Assembly: GCA_002167435.2 (NCBI GenBank)
Contig: NHBR02000105.1
Location: forward strand, 1 to 64,000
Direction of reading: 5' to 3'
From: Allomuricauda sp. TMED12
GTDB lineage: Bacteria > Bacteroidota > Bacteroidia > Flavobacteriales > Flavobacteriaceae
DNA length: 64,000 nucleotides
A model generated the notes under the pieces. It was not told the DNA's origin. It ran no database searches and was given only the letters and a program-made list of their open reading frames with translations. Positions 43,196 through 50,901 of the stretch are shown in pieces. The position numbers and the translations under genes are program-made. The stretch's first letter is position 1. The number at the start of each line of letters is the position of its first letter.

Positions 43196-44118
43196 TAGAA
43201 GCCACCTGCAATCATTTCTTTGTGCATCGGCTGAAGTTCACTAAATTGGAGAGACATATTGATTTCAACTGGACGCTTATTTTGTTTAAAGTAGGACATG
43301 GAGTTAGGATTATATGTTGTGTTAACAGCTGTAAGTACAAGCTCAGGTAATTTTGGAATACCATCAATGTTCACAAACTCAAGCTGAAACGCATTCGGAA
43401 AAGTGTAGGTAAATCCTGAATCAGATAGTTCAGGATACATAGCTTGTCGGAAGTGTTTAATGATTGATATGACACTATCTGATTCTCCAGCACTTTCTGG
43501 AATAAACCTGAACTCCATACTGAATGATCTCATGTTTGGTGATTTAAACAACATGAATTGACGAGGGTTAATAACTGCTTGTGTCTGTTTCCTGACCTCA
43601 TTAGCTGCAATCTGCATTGCTCCAATACCAGCAGCACCACCAATAATTGATGCAAGACCTGATGCACCAAACCTTTTACCAAGCGCAGCAATGGTTGCAC
43701 CAGTAGCCGCAGGTCCATAGGTTGTTGCAATAGCTGATGTGTCAGGATTAGCTATATTCGAGAAATTGTTGTATAAATCAGTCATATTCTGACTAATACT
43801 TTCATCAACAACACTTCCTACAATACTTCCAATAATACCTGTCTCCACACTATCATACACAACAGAATCACCAACAGAAAAATTCAATGGCATATACATT
43901 GCTACCATGGTATCAGTTTCTGAATGTTTAAGAGTCTTTTTTTCTGCTGCCTCTGCTGCTTTTTGTCTATCAACAGCTCTCATATACTCTTGCCGAGACC
44001 CATATGTTTTGTCTTGAGGAGGAGAAGACGCATTGTCATATGTTGCCTTCATTGCCTTAAACAATACAAATGGCGCACCTTCCGCGAATGATTTTTGTGG
44101 ATAAGTAAGGGTAGGCAT
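43195..44118 (-). CDS. gp48: Baseplate tail-tube cap protein gp48-like (307 aa)
   Basis: The C-terminal half 'INPRQFMLFKSPNMRSFSME' with 'FRFIPESAGESDSVISIIKH' and 'NRPVEINMSLQFSELQ' is typical of marine T4-like gp48 (tube-cap/tube-fold protein that caps the baseplate hub). A Gly/Ala-rich hydrophobic segment (about residues 145-170) lies in the middle. First gene of the minus-strand baseplate operon; a TATAAATA box lies 24 bases upstream with GGAG as Shine-Dalgarno. Confidence 0.85.
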   Translation of the reverse strand: MPTLTYPQKSFAEGAPFVLFKAMKATYDNASSPPQDKTYGSRQEYMRAVDRQKAAEAAEKKTLKHSETDTMVAMYMPLNFSVGDSVVYDSVETGIIGSIVGSVVDESISQNMTDLYNNFSNIANPDTSAIATTYGPAATGATIAALGKRFGASGLASIIGGAAGIGAMQIAANEVRKQTQAVINPRQFMLFKSPNMRSFSMEFRFIPESAGESDSVISIIKHFRQAMYPELSDSGFTYTFPNAFQLEFVNIDGIPKLPELVLTAVNTTYNPNSMSYFKQNKRPVEINMSLQFSELQPMHKEMIAGGF

Positions 44119-44142
44119 AATGTCTCCAAATGTGTTTAAAGG

Positions 44143-44150
44143 TATTTATA
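44143..44150 (-). promoter_or_regulatory. T4-type late promoter for the minus-strand baseplate operon
   Basis: Perfect TATAAATA on the minus strand, 24 bases before the gp48 ATG (44118), leader with GGAGAC. The box coincides with the first base of the divergent plus-strand gp4 ATG. Confidence 0.75.
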
Positions 44151-44593
44151 TGGCTTACAGAGGTAAATATAAAGTAAAACGCAGAACCAAATACCTTGGT
44201 GATGTTGACAATGTCGTTTATCGTTCATTATGGGAACGCAATGTATTTAGGTGGTTAGATTCCAACGCAGATATCATTGAATGGAATAGCGAGGAAGTTG
44301 TTATCCCTTATGTCTGCGGTACAGACAGAAAGGTTCATCGATACTTTATTGATGTTTATTTTAAAACACGTACAGGTCAAAAGTATTTGATAGAGATCAA
44401 ACCAAAAAAAGAAACCATGCCACCAAAAAAACCAGCTCGTAGAACAAGAAGATATATTGTAGAGGGATTAACATATATAAAGAATCAATCCAAATGGCAG
44501 GCAGCAAAAGATTTTGCAAAAGATAATGGAGCTAAGTTTGAAATATGGACTGAAGATACTTTGAAAAGTATGGGAATTAAGATCCTCAAATAG
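44150..44593 (+). CDS. gp4: Head completion protein gp4-like nuclease (147 aa)
   Basis: ATG 44150 (MAYRGKYKVKRRTKYLGD) has AAAGG 7 bases upstream and is preferred over an upstream alternative. 'VVYRSLWERNVFRWLDSNAD', 'EWNSEEVVIPYVCGTDRKVH' and 'RYFIDVYFKTRTGQKYLIEI' followed by KPKKE follow T4 gp4 (50/65), with E...D-V...E-x-K forming the PD-(D/E)XK (TnsA-like) active site. gp4 completes DNA-filled heads before tail joining. Divergent from the gp48 operon. Confidence 0.9.
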   Translation: MAYRGKYKVKRRTKYLGDVDNVVYRSLWERNVFRWLDSNADIIEWNSEEVVIPYVCGTDRKVHRYFIDVYFKTRTGQKYLIEIKPKKETMPPKKPARRTRRYIVEGLTYIKNQSKWQAAKDFAKDNGAKFEIWTEDTLKSMGIKILK

Positions 44594-44594
44594 G

Positions 44595-44602
44595 TATAAA
44601 TA
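44595..44602 (+). promoter_or_regulatory. Late promoter box TATAAATA, 5 nt before an ATG
   Basis: GGTATAAATAG then CAGT and ATG (44608). Same base context (GGTATAAATAG) and same 5-base spacing as at gp25, with no Shine-Dalgarno, predicting a leaderless late transcript. Confidence 0.7.
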
Positions 44603-44607
44603 GCAGT

Positions 44608-45195
44608 ATGGCAGATTCATTATTTCAAAAATTAGAGTACGAAGCATTTAGATCGGGCATACGACCACGGTCTCAAGAATCTATGGCATGGTTCCGTAAC
44701 AAGGCTAGAAACCTTCGGAATGTCAATAGAGAGGCTTTGATAAAAGATCCAGCATTAGCAAGAGCACGAAGACCGATGCTTGGTGATATGCTGATGTATT
44801 TTTATGATCCAAAGACAAAGGACAAGTTACCATACTATGATACATTCCCACTGACTATTGTTGTCGATAATGCTCCTGGTGGTTTTTATGGATTAAACCT
44901 CCATTATCTTCCACCAACATTAAGAGCAAAGTTTCTTGATGCATTGATTGAAACATCTTCAGGTGGTCAAGATGAAGGATCAAAATTACGTGCAAGATAT
45001 AATCTTCTCAAGTCCTCAAGAAAAATGAGATACTTTGAACCATGTTTTAAAAGATATCTCACACGACATATTAAAGGTAACATTGCAAAGATTGATGGAC
45101 CTGAGTGGGAGATTGCAGTATTCTTACCAGTGCAGAGATTTGAAAAAGCCAATGTTAATAAAGTTTATGCTGATTCAAGGAAAATTCTACGATGA
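44608..45195 (+). CDS. Conserved T4-like phage protein, possibly gp2 DNA-end protector-like (195 aa)
   Basis: The central 'GDMLMYFYDPKTKDKLPYYD' and 'TFPLTIVVDNAPGGFYGLNL' with 'HYLPPTLRAKFLDALIET' form a strongly conserved block in marine T4-like phages, followed by 'KLRARYNLLKSSRKMRYFEP'. In T4, gene 2 (protects DNA ends from RecBCD) lies next to gene 4, so by neighbourhood this may be the gp2 counterpart, but I cannot confirm homology. Overlaps the tube gene downstream by 4 nt. Confidence 0.6.
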   Translation: MADSLFQKLEYEAFRSGIRPRSQESMAWFRNKARNLRNVNREALIKDPALARARRPMLGDMLMYFYDPKTKDKLPYYDTFPLTIVVDNAPGGFYGLNLHYLPPTLRAKFLDALIETSSGGQDEGSKLRARYNLLKSSRKMRYFEPCFKRYLTRHIKGNIAKIDGPEWEIAVFLPVQRFEKANVNKVYADSRKILR

Positions 45196-45869
45196 CATTA
45201 CCGGCCTCAATTGACGATCTTAAAGCTAGTATTGCAGGCCGAGGTGGTCTTGCACGTTCTAATCGCTTTGCAATTTATGTTACACATCCGAATACAAAAC
45301 AATCATTGTTAAACACAGATGTGGAAAGTCTTGCAGGAAATGCAGCTGCTTCTCTTCTTGGTGGTGGTTCACTATCAGCAAAAAGTTTTTTCAATGACCC
45401 GAGAGATATGTTTATGCTGTGTGAATCTGTTACATTACCTGGCCGACAGATTGTTACTCAAGAGCATCTAACATCTATGAAGGCGATCAAAAAACCTACA
45501 GCATTCTTAAACGAGGATGTTTCTCTCACATTTAATCTCACCAACGATTACTTTGCGTGGGAGTACTACAAGACATGGATGGACCTTGTTATTGAGGAAC
45601 TTGGTGAGAATCACTATGGAATTAATTTCAAATCGGATTATACAACAGATATGCAGATACAACAATTGGGAAGCAATGATTTCATTCCCGCTAAAAGTAT
45701 TACATTAAAAAACTGTTATCCAATTACACTAAATAGTATTGAATTGAGCAATGCAGCAGATAATGCGGTTACACAATGTACAGTTACTTTGGCATATGAT
45801 AACTGGCAGGAAACTGGATTGATTGATGGACTAAAAGATCTTGTGAACATGGGCTCGTCCCTTATATAA
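45192..45869 (+). CDS. Tail tube family protein (gp19/gp54-like, 225 aa)
   Basis: 'GRGGLARSNRFAIYVTHPNT', 'MFMLCESVTLPGRQIVTQEH', 'FLNEDVSLTFNLTNDYFAWE' and 'CTVTLAYDNWQETGL' match the T4 tail-tube fold (gp19 and its paralogue gp54, the tube initiator). Its location among baseplate/hub genes, away from a sheath gene, favours the gp54-like initiator, but gp19 is not ruled out. It overlaps the preceding gene by 4 nt. Confidence 0.75.
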   Translation: MTLPASIDDLKASIAGRGGLARSNRFAIYVTHPNTKQSLLNTDVESLAGNAAASLLGGGSLSAKSFFNDPRDMFMLCESVTLPGRQIVTQEHLTSMKAIKKPTAFLNEDVSLTFNLTNDYFAWEYYKTWMDLVIEELGENHYGINFKSDYTTDMQIQQLGSNDFIPAKSITLKNCYPITLNSIELSNAADNAVTQCTVTLAYDNWQETGLIDGLKDLVNMGSSLI

Positions 45870-45886
45870 AATAGGAGTAATACATT

Positions 45887-46594
45887 ATGGCTTTGCCAAC
45901 CCTTGAAGTCTCTCGGTACGAATTAAATGTACCATCAACAGGAGAGAAAATTGATTATAGACCATATCTGGTCAAAGAAGAAAAACAACTGATGATGGCC
46001 CTTGAAACAAAAGACCAAAATCAAATGTTGAAAGTATTAGGTGAGATTGTTGAGGTTTGTACATTTAACAAGCTGTCATCACAGAATATGACAATTTTTG
46101 ATCTGGAGTATATTTTTGTTAAGCTCAGAGGTAAGAGTGTCGGGGATACATCGGAAATTGGAATGAAATGCTCACACTGTGAGCATGAAAATAAAATTAA
46201 AATTGATTTTAATGCAATTGAAGTTCCTGTTGATCTAAACGACAATATGCTTCTGGATATCTCTGATACAATTAAAGTTAAGTTGAGATATCCAAAAATG
46301 AAAAATATGTTGGATATCATGGCCGGAGGTCATAATGAAGTAGATGCAATTTTTTACACAATTGCAGGACACATTGAAACAATTTTCATGGGAGATGATA
46401 CGTATCACGCTGATGAATATAAATCACAGGAGTTATTGGAGTTTCTTGAGTCTTTTAATTCAGAACAGTTTTCGAAGATTAGAGAAAAGGTCAACAATGC
46501 ACCAACAGTGAGGATGCCCCTCAACTTTACTTGTGAGGAATGTGGTAAGGAAAATGATCTAGTTGTTACGGGAACCGAAAATTTTTTCGCATAA
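45887..46594 (+). CDS. gp26: Baseplate hub assembly protein gp26-like / tail assembly chaperone (235 aa)
   Basis: 'ALPTLEVSRYELNVPSTGEK', 'IDYRPYLVKEEKQLMMALET' and 'DLEYIFVKLRGKSVGDTSEI' are the T4 gp26 (T4_baseplate) family core. Two CxxC pairs ('MKCSHCEHENK' and 'FTCEECGKEND') form a zinc-ribbon-like element. TAGGAG precedes the ATG. The last codons GAA AAT TTT TTC GCA TAA contain an A7/T6 homopolymer (U UUU UUC), after which the -1 frame is open and encodes a conserved-looking C-terminal extension (separate entry). Confidence 0.85.
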   Translation: MALPTLEVSRYELNVPSTGEKIDYRPYLVKEEKQLMMALETKDQNQMLKVLGEIVEVCTFNKLSSQNMTIFDLEYIFVKLRGKSVGDTSEIGMKCSHCEHENKIKIDFNAIEVPVDLNDNMLLDISDTIKVKLRYPKMKNMLDIMAGGHNEVDAIFYTIAGHIETIFMGDDTYHADEYKSQELLEFLESFNSEQFSKIREKVNNAPTVRMPLNFTCEECGKENDLVVTGTENFFA

Positions 46595-46782
46595 CCCTCT
46601 CACATGATAACCTTGTTAACCATTATAGGACCAACTTCAGTTTGATGCAGCACCATAATTATTCTTTAGGAGATCTTGATAGTATGTTACCATGGGAGAG
46701 GGAAGTATATGTAGCCATGTTGATCGATCATATTAAAGAAGAAAACGAAAAACAGAAACAAGCGGAAGCTAGAAGAAAATAA
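46588..46782 (+). CDS. gp51-like ORF without its own start, probably made by -1 frameshift from gp26
   Basis: The -1 frame relative to gp26 is open from 46558 to TAA 46780-46782. It reads RITLSHDNLVNHYRTNFSLM and then 'QHHNYSLGDLDSMLPWEREV' and 'YVAMLIDHIKEENEKQKQAE'. No ATG, GTG or TTG occurs before 46642, though the protein-like sequence starts right after the slippery run at 46580-46588, so a -1 shift at U UUU UUC would fuse it to gp26. Internal start at ATG 46645 (45 aa, weak AGGA 14 bases upstream) is the alternative. Product probably a hub/tail assembly factor. Confidence 0.65.
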   Translation, partial: RITLSHDNLVNHYRTNFSLMQHHNYSLGDLDSMLPWEREVYVAMLIDHIKEENEKQKQAEARRK

Positions 46783-46794
46783 TAGGATTAAGAA

Positions 46795-47172
46795 ATGGCA
46801 CCGAAGAAACTAGAACCAGGATCTAAATACGCCTATTTAGATAAAAATGGCGATGGAGTTGTAAGTGATGAAGAAATGATGATGGAAGAAAAAATGATTG
46901 AACTTGAAGATTTAAGATCGGATATGGAGAATGAAGATAAAAAACAAGACGCACAAAGGAACATGGCTTGGTTTGCTCTTTTCGGTATGTTGCTATACCC
47001 AGCTCTTGTTGTTATTTCTATATGGGCTAACCTGGCTCAAGCAGCAGATGTTCTAGGCGATATAGCTCCTACTTACTTTGTCTCTGTTGCCGCAATTGTA
47101 GCAGCTTTCTATGGTAAAGAAGCGCTATCTGCAAGACGAGGCGACTCAGTGAAGGTTTCACAAAGGAAATAG
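46795..47172 (+). CDS. EF-hand-containing membrane protein (125 aa)
   Basis: Residues about 15-26 form a perfect EF-hand calcium loop (DKNGDGVVSDEE). It is followed by an acidic helix (MMMEEKMIELEDLRSDMENE) and two hydrophobic helices ('WFALFGMLLYPALVVISIW' and 'IAPTYFVSVAAIVAAFYG'). Located between the gp26/gp51-like frame and the tape-measure-like protein. Two membrane helices plus a small size are holin-like, but a cytoplasmic calcium site in a phage tail-operon membrane protein is unusual. Function unknown. Confidence 0.75.
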   Translation: MAPKKLEPGSKYAYLDKNGDGVVSDEEMMMEEKMIELEDLRSDMENEDKKQDAQRNMAWFALFGMLLYPALVVISIWANLAQAADVLGDIAPTYFVSVAAIVAAFYGKEALSARRGDSVKVSQRK

Positions 47173-47176
47173 TTAA

Positions 47177-49039
47177 ATGGCAGACAATAAATCTCTCAGT
47201 GATGTAATTCAAACCCTTCGAGAAGAGGGTGGTTTAACAAGAGAAAAAGACAACAATTCTATCAAGTCTCTGAGAGAGGCTTTAGTGTCTGGTGGATTGC
47301 AAGCCAAAGAAGATCGACGAGAGGATGTTGCTCGTGAAGAAAAAATCATTGACCTGTTAGCTGGTCTTGATTCATCTTCGAAATCTATTCCTAAAGATGA
47401 TACTAAATTTACTGATGGTCTTCTTGGTCTTGTTGCGCTAAAGGCAATTATTGCAGGTGTTGCTGCTGTAGGAGCGGCTCTAGCGGGATTACGTGGTTGG
47501 GAAGCAGGTGCTCTAAAAGCAATCAAAGACATTAAAATTTTACCTGATACAGTATTCAATGCTATGATTAGACTTAGAAATGCGGCCTACGGAATGTTTG
47601 GATTAACACCCAAAGGATTACTCAGGCGAAATGCACTAGGACAATTCGAAAAGGCACCACCCATTACAACTCAAATTCGCATGAGAATGAATGCAATTCG
47701 TCTTCGTGTGTTAAGATTATTTGGTATAGGGGCTGATGGAAAACTACTAACATTGACGGATGAAGATGGGTTATTCAAGAAAAATATTATTGGACGAGTT
47801 ACGACTTCGATCTCACGTCTTCTCCAACCACTTCTTTCTGTTACTCGTGGTGTAACTCTTTTTGCAGCTGGCTTAGGTAAACCAATTTTTGCATTTTTTG
47901 ACGGGCTTGGTTCGACAATTAAAGGACAGGCTGGGGGAATAATAAAACGGTTTGCTTCAATTCTGAAACCAATTGGATTCTTTATTTCATTGTTTGATGG
48001 TTGGAAAGCATATCAAGGATCAAAGGAGGAAAAGGATCTTTTGAGGCTTAGTGATGGTGTAGCAGGATTCTTTGGATCATTTCTAGGTGCTCCCTTTGAT
48101 CTTCTAAAGGCAGGTTTGAACTGGGTCTTCGATAAAATATTCGAGGTTAAAAGAGATGAAAAAGGAAATGTTACAAGTGAGGGTTGGGCCAGCTGGGCAT
48201 CAGAAAAAATGAAACAGTTTTCGTTTGTGGAGTTAGTTCAAGGATTTGTTAAAGCTCCGTTTCAATTACTATCTGCTTCAATTGACTGGATCAAAAAATT
48301 ATTGGATGATCCAACTAAAGCGCTCGAAGAAATGTGGTCAGGTCTTAAAGGGGTACTTGGTCTGAAAGAGAGTGAGGGGTTTGTAGACCTACTATTTAAA
48401 CCATACAACCTTGCTATCAACTGGGTAATGGATAAATTTGGTTGGTCGGATCCTGGCGGAGAACAATTCAATCTCAAAAATTACATAATGGATGTATGGC
48501 ATGATGTTGTTGATGGTGTTACAAGCGGGTTCCGAAAATTTGGTAATTGGCTTATGTCAATTCCATCAAGAATCAAACTTGTTGCCCTAGATGCCATTGA
48601 CAGTATTCTACCTGATTGGGCAAAAGATTGGTTTGATATGGATAAAGAGCGTGCTGATATTAGACGAGATCTCGATGCAATGAGACGTGCAGAAGAACTT
48701 GCAAGTAAGGGAAGAACTATTGCAGAGACATATACTCCAACATATAATGAAGAACAAATGATGGCAGCTGCATATGGCACAGCAGGACCATCAGGCTATG
48801 GAGGATTTAGTATTCCAGCACCAAGTACATCAAATCTATTAGATGTAGAAGCACAACGACGATCATATATGGATGCTGCTGGCCTCTTGCCCAATGTTAC
48901 GATTGCTCCTTCCAGTAATTCTGTAGAAGTTAAGCCTACAAATATTAATAAAAAAACAAATATCTTTGGAGTATCGACCGGCGGATCAAAAGGTCGGAAT
49001 AAGCCGAGAACACAACGGTTAAGTATAAATGATGATTAA
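47177..49039 (+). CDS. Tape-measure / gp29-like hub protein (620 aa)
   Basis: A mostly helical protein with several hydrophobic segments ('TDGLLGLVALKAIIAGVAAV', 'LKPIGFFISLFDGWKAYQG', 'VAGFFGSFLGAPFDLLKAGL') and an Ala/Lys-rich N-terminal coiled coil, ending in a Pro/Ser-rich tail. Position after gp26 and the gp51-like ORF equals T4 gp29/gp28, and composition fits a tape measure that fixes tail length and passes through the host membrane. T4 gp29 is 590 residues. Homology is inferred from position and composition. Confidence 0.7.
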   Translation: MADNKSLSDVIQTLREEGGLTREKDNNSIKSLREALVSGGLQAKEDRREDVAREEKIIDLLAGLDSSSKSIPKDDTKFTDGLLGLVALKAIIAGVAAVGAALAGLRGWEAGALKAIKDIKILPDTVFNAMIRLRNAAYGMFGLTPKGLLRRNALGQFEKAPPITTQIRMRMNAIRLRVLRLFGIGADGKLLTLTDEDGLFKKNIIGRVTTSISRLLQPLLSVTRGVTLFAAGLGKPIFAFFDGLGSTIKGQAGGIIKRFASILKPIGFFISLFDGWKAYQGSKEEKDLLRLSDGVAGFFGSFLGAPFDLLKAGLNWVFDKIFEVKRDEKGNVTSEGWASWASEKMKQFSFVELVQGFVKAPFQLLSASIDWIKKLLDDPTKALEEMWSGLKGVLGLKESEGFVDLLFKPYNLAINWVMDKFGWSDPGGEQFNLKNYIMDVWHDVVDGVTSGFRKFGNWLMSIPSRIKLVALDAIDSILPDWAKDWFDMDKERADIRRDLDAMRRAEELASKGRTIAETYTPTYNEEQMMAAAYGTAGPSGYGGFSIPAPSTSNLLDVEAQRRSYMDAAGLLPNVTIAPSSNSVEVKPTNINKKTNIFGVSTGGSKGRNKPRTQRLSINDD

Positions 49040-49078
49040 TGTAACTAACGCATAAAACAATAATATGCGTTAGTTACA
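49040..49078. terminator. Hairpin between convergent late and early operons
   Basis: A perfect 15-bp inverted repeat (49040-49054 and 49064-49078; core GTAACTAACGCAT) with a 9-base loop fills the 48-bp gap between the plus-strand tape-measure-like stop and the minus-strand gp32 stop. T-rich but not pure U-tracts flank it, so it is likely a bidirectional terminator or mRNA 3'-end stabiliser. Confidence 0.75.
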
Positions 49079-49087
49079 ATTTATATA

Positions 49088-49999
49088 CTAGCCATCTTGT
49101 GCTAATTTAGCAAAGTATGACATCGTATCATCATCGTCTGACGATGATTTAGCCACTGGTGGAGATGTAGGAGCAGCTTCACTGATAACTGGTTCTGCTG
49201 CTGGCTCATCTAGTGATACAGATTCAGCAGTTGTGAATGAAGCGGTAGTGCCTCCCAGTACGCGATTAAGTTTTTCCTTCAACTCATCATATGACTTATA
49301 CTTCGTGGGATCAGCAAACTCTTGTAGTGGGTACATAGAGTTATAAACCTTTCGAAGTTCTTCCTCATCACCGTTGAGCAAAGCTCCAGGTGATGCGAAT
49401 TCTGATTTATCATAGTTGCGGTATCCCTCTACCTTTCGAATCTTCAACTTGAAGGAAGCTCCTTCCCAGAAGTCAAAAGGATTGATAGGATCTTCATCCT
49501 GAAATTCAGGCTGCATTGCATCCATGATCATATCAAAGATCTTCTTGCCAAACTTATACAAGAATACCTTACCCTCGTTCTGCGGATTACCAGGATCCGA
49601 TTCAACGAGAATGTTCGCTACATAATGAAGCCTACGCTTCTGCTTACGAACAGTGGCTTTGTCATCCTCGACGCCAGAGTTCCACAACTTTGAGTTTAGC
49701 TCAGAAACAGGATCTGGTTTATTAATGGATGTGAGAGAGTTCTCGATATACCATTGACCGGTTGGACCTTGGAATGCATGATCCCAATAACGAACCCATG
49801 GTAGATCTTCACCAGCTGCTGCTGGAAGAAAACGAATAACAGCATAGCCGTTACCTGCTTTATCTACAGTAGGTTTCCAAACTCGTTCATCAACATAAGA
49901 TTTCTTCTCTTGTTGACCGTTACCGTTGATTGCTTCTGCGGCCTTGATCATACTTGCGATCTGGTTACCACGATTAGATTTAAGTGCATCAAATGACAT
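49088..49999 (-). CDS. gp32: Single-stranded DNA-binding protein gp32 (303 aa)
   Basis: The N-terminal LAST-like basic motif (LKSNRG), the OB-fold core 'AVIRFLPAAAGEDLPWVRYW', 'HAFQGPTGQWYIENS' and 'LYKFGKKIFDMIMDAMQPEF', plus a Ser/Asp-rich acidic C-terminal tail (SSSDDDDTMSYFAKLAQ), identify gp32. The His of the T4 zinc site is kept (DHAF), but the zinc cysteines are replaced (ENSLTSINKPDPVSELNSKL), as in other marine T4-like phages. It binds ssDNA in replication, recombination and repair. AAGGAG Shine-Dalgarno; promoter just upstream. Confidence 0.95.
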   Translation of the reverse strand: MSFDALKSNRGNQIASMIKAAEAINGNGQQEKKSYVDERVWKPTVDKAGNGYAVIRFLPAAAGEDLPWVRYWDHAFQGPTGQWYIENSLTSINKPDPVSELNSKLWNSGVEDDKATVRKQKRRLHYVANILVESDPGNPQNEGKVFLYKFGKKIFDMIMDAMQPEFQDEDPINPFDFWEGASFKLKIRKVEGYRNYDKSEFASPGALLNGDEEELRKVYNSMYPLQEFADPTKYKSYDELKEKLNRVLGGTTASFTTAESVSLDEPAAEPVISEAAPTSPPVAKSSSDDDDTMSYFAKLAQDG

Positions 50000-50039
50000 T
50001 TGTATCTCCTTGTGTCTTTTTGTGTCTTTTTATATGTTT

Positions 50040-50068
50040 ATTATACTAGTTTTCGAAGATAGAGACAA
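50040..50068 (-). promoter_or_regulatory. Sigma70-like promoter upstream of gp32
   Basis: Minus strand: AACTG then TTGTCT (50068-50063), 17-bp spacer, perfect TATAAT (50045-50040), 40 bases before the gp32 ATG. The AACTGTTG core is shared with the other early promoters here. Two copies of AAAAGACACA lie in the leader. It overlaps the 3' end of gp59. Confidence 0.65.
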
Positions 50069-50651
50069 CAGTTTTTTTCATTTTTTCTAAGTTAACCCTC
50101 ACAAAAGGTTGGGTTTTTTTCAATTTGCGATATAGATCAGGCCAGACAAGCGTTTCTTTAATATTGCAATTTGCTTGATTAAGAAACCCTGTCAATTGAT
50201 CTAGTATCACCACTGTTACGATATCTATATCCCCACGTGCATACATGGTGCAAACCAACGGATGTTGATTATCTCTGACGATTAGCACGTCATCAAAAGT
50301 TGATTGCTCCGAGGTGCACCATGCATGCAGTTTATATATATCCCTTTCGAAGATATATGATAAAGACTGGCTAGATTTTAACCACTGATTGTAGTTTTTT
50401 TCACCAATCTCTTCATTCATGTCCCCAACCCATTTTGCATCATTTACAAAGTTGGAGACATAAAATTCTGTTAGTTGTTCAGTCTTAGGATACTTCTTAG
50501 CTAGCTTGGCAAAATAGTATTTGTCACGCCGCTTGAAGAATGCCTGAGGCTTTGCAGACGTCTTATAGTTGTACTTAATCGCATCGTAGCTATCACTTTC
50601 AAAGTGTAGCTTCATAGCCTGGTACAATTTATAAGCGTCATAAGGATCCAT
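50046..50651 (-). CDS. gp59: Loader of DNA helicase gp59 (201 aa)
   Basis: 'PYDAYKLYQAMKLHFESDSY', 'DAIKYNYKTSAKPQAFFKRR' and 'DKYYFAKLAKKYPKTEQLTE' are the gp59 helicase-loader signature, which places gp41 helicase on gp32-coated DNA. Start ATG 50651 (MDPYDAYKLY) aligns with family N-termini; an ATG at 50678 would add nine residues and overlap gp33 by 23 nt. The gp32-gp59-gp33 order is as in T4. Confidence 0.88.
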   Translation of the reverse strand: MDPYDAYKLYQAMKLHFESDSYDAIKYNYKTSAKPQAFFKRRDKYYFAKLAKKYPKTEQLTEFYVSNFVNDAKWVGDMNEEIGEKNYNQWLKSSQSLSYIFERDIYKLHAWCTSEQSTFDDVLIVRDNQHPLVCTMYARGDIDIVTVVILDQLTGFLNQANCNIKETLVWPDLYRKLKKTQPFVRVNLEKMKKTVVSIFEN

Positions 50652-50655
50652 TGTT

Positions 50656-50901
50656 TCAATCGTCGAACGGTAATTCATTTGGCTTCGGTAACAAATTAAG
50701 GTTCATTGCTTCTGCTTCTATCTTCCCACGAATGGAATCAGTTAGCAGACGTCTGACATCACCAGGATCAATCTGCTTATTTTCACAGACAGTTAGAACA
50801 GCATCCATGAAAGGCATCGGTCGATCAACTATAACCTTCTCAACCTCTTCACTGAATCTTTTCTTAGTTATGATGCGGCGTTCTAGCTCAGCATCAGTCA
50901 A
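50656..50901 (-). CDS. gp33: Late transcription coactivator gp33-like (81 aa)
   Basis: 'IITKKRFSEEVEKVIVDRPM', 'PFMDAVLTVCENKQIDPGDV' and 'RRLLTDSIRGKIEAEAMNLN' follow the compact gp33 pattern of marine T4-like phages. gp33 bridges RNA polymerase and the gp45 clamp at TATAAATA promoters, in agreement with such boxes in this window. It lies directly upstream of gp59, as in T4, and overlaps the next gene by 8 nt. Confidence 0.8.
   Translation of the reverse strand: MTDAELERRIITKKRFSEEVEKVIVDRPMPFMDAVLTVCENKQIDPGDVRRLLTDSIRGKIEAEAMNLNLLPKPNELPFDD

Noticed and set aside
46555-46800. Frame change after gp26 as a sequencing error or pseudogene
   Set aside because: gp26 has a normal family length ending and the second frame starts exactly at a slippery heptamer; programmed frameshift or internal start explains it better, though an indel in the T6 run cannot be excluded without reads.
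47209-47559. Minus-strand ORFs inside the tape-measure-like gene (also 48262-48780)
   Set aside because: No Shine-Dalgarno, no promoter, Ser/Arg-rich antisense composition.
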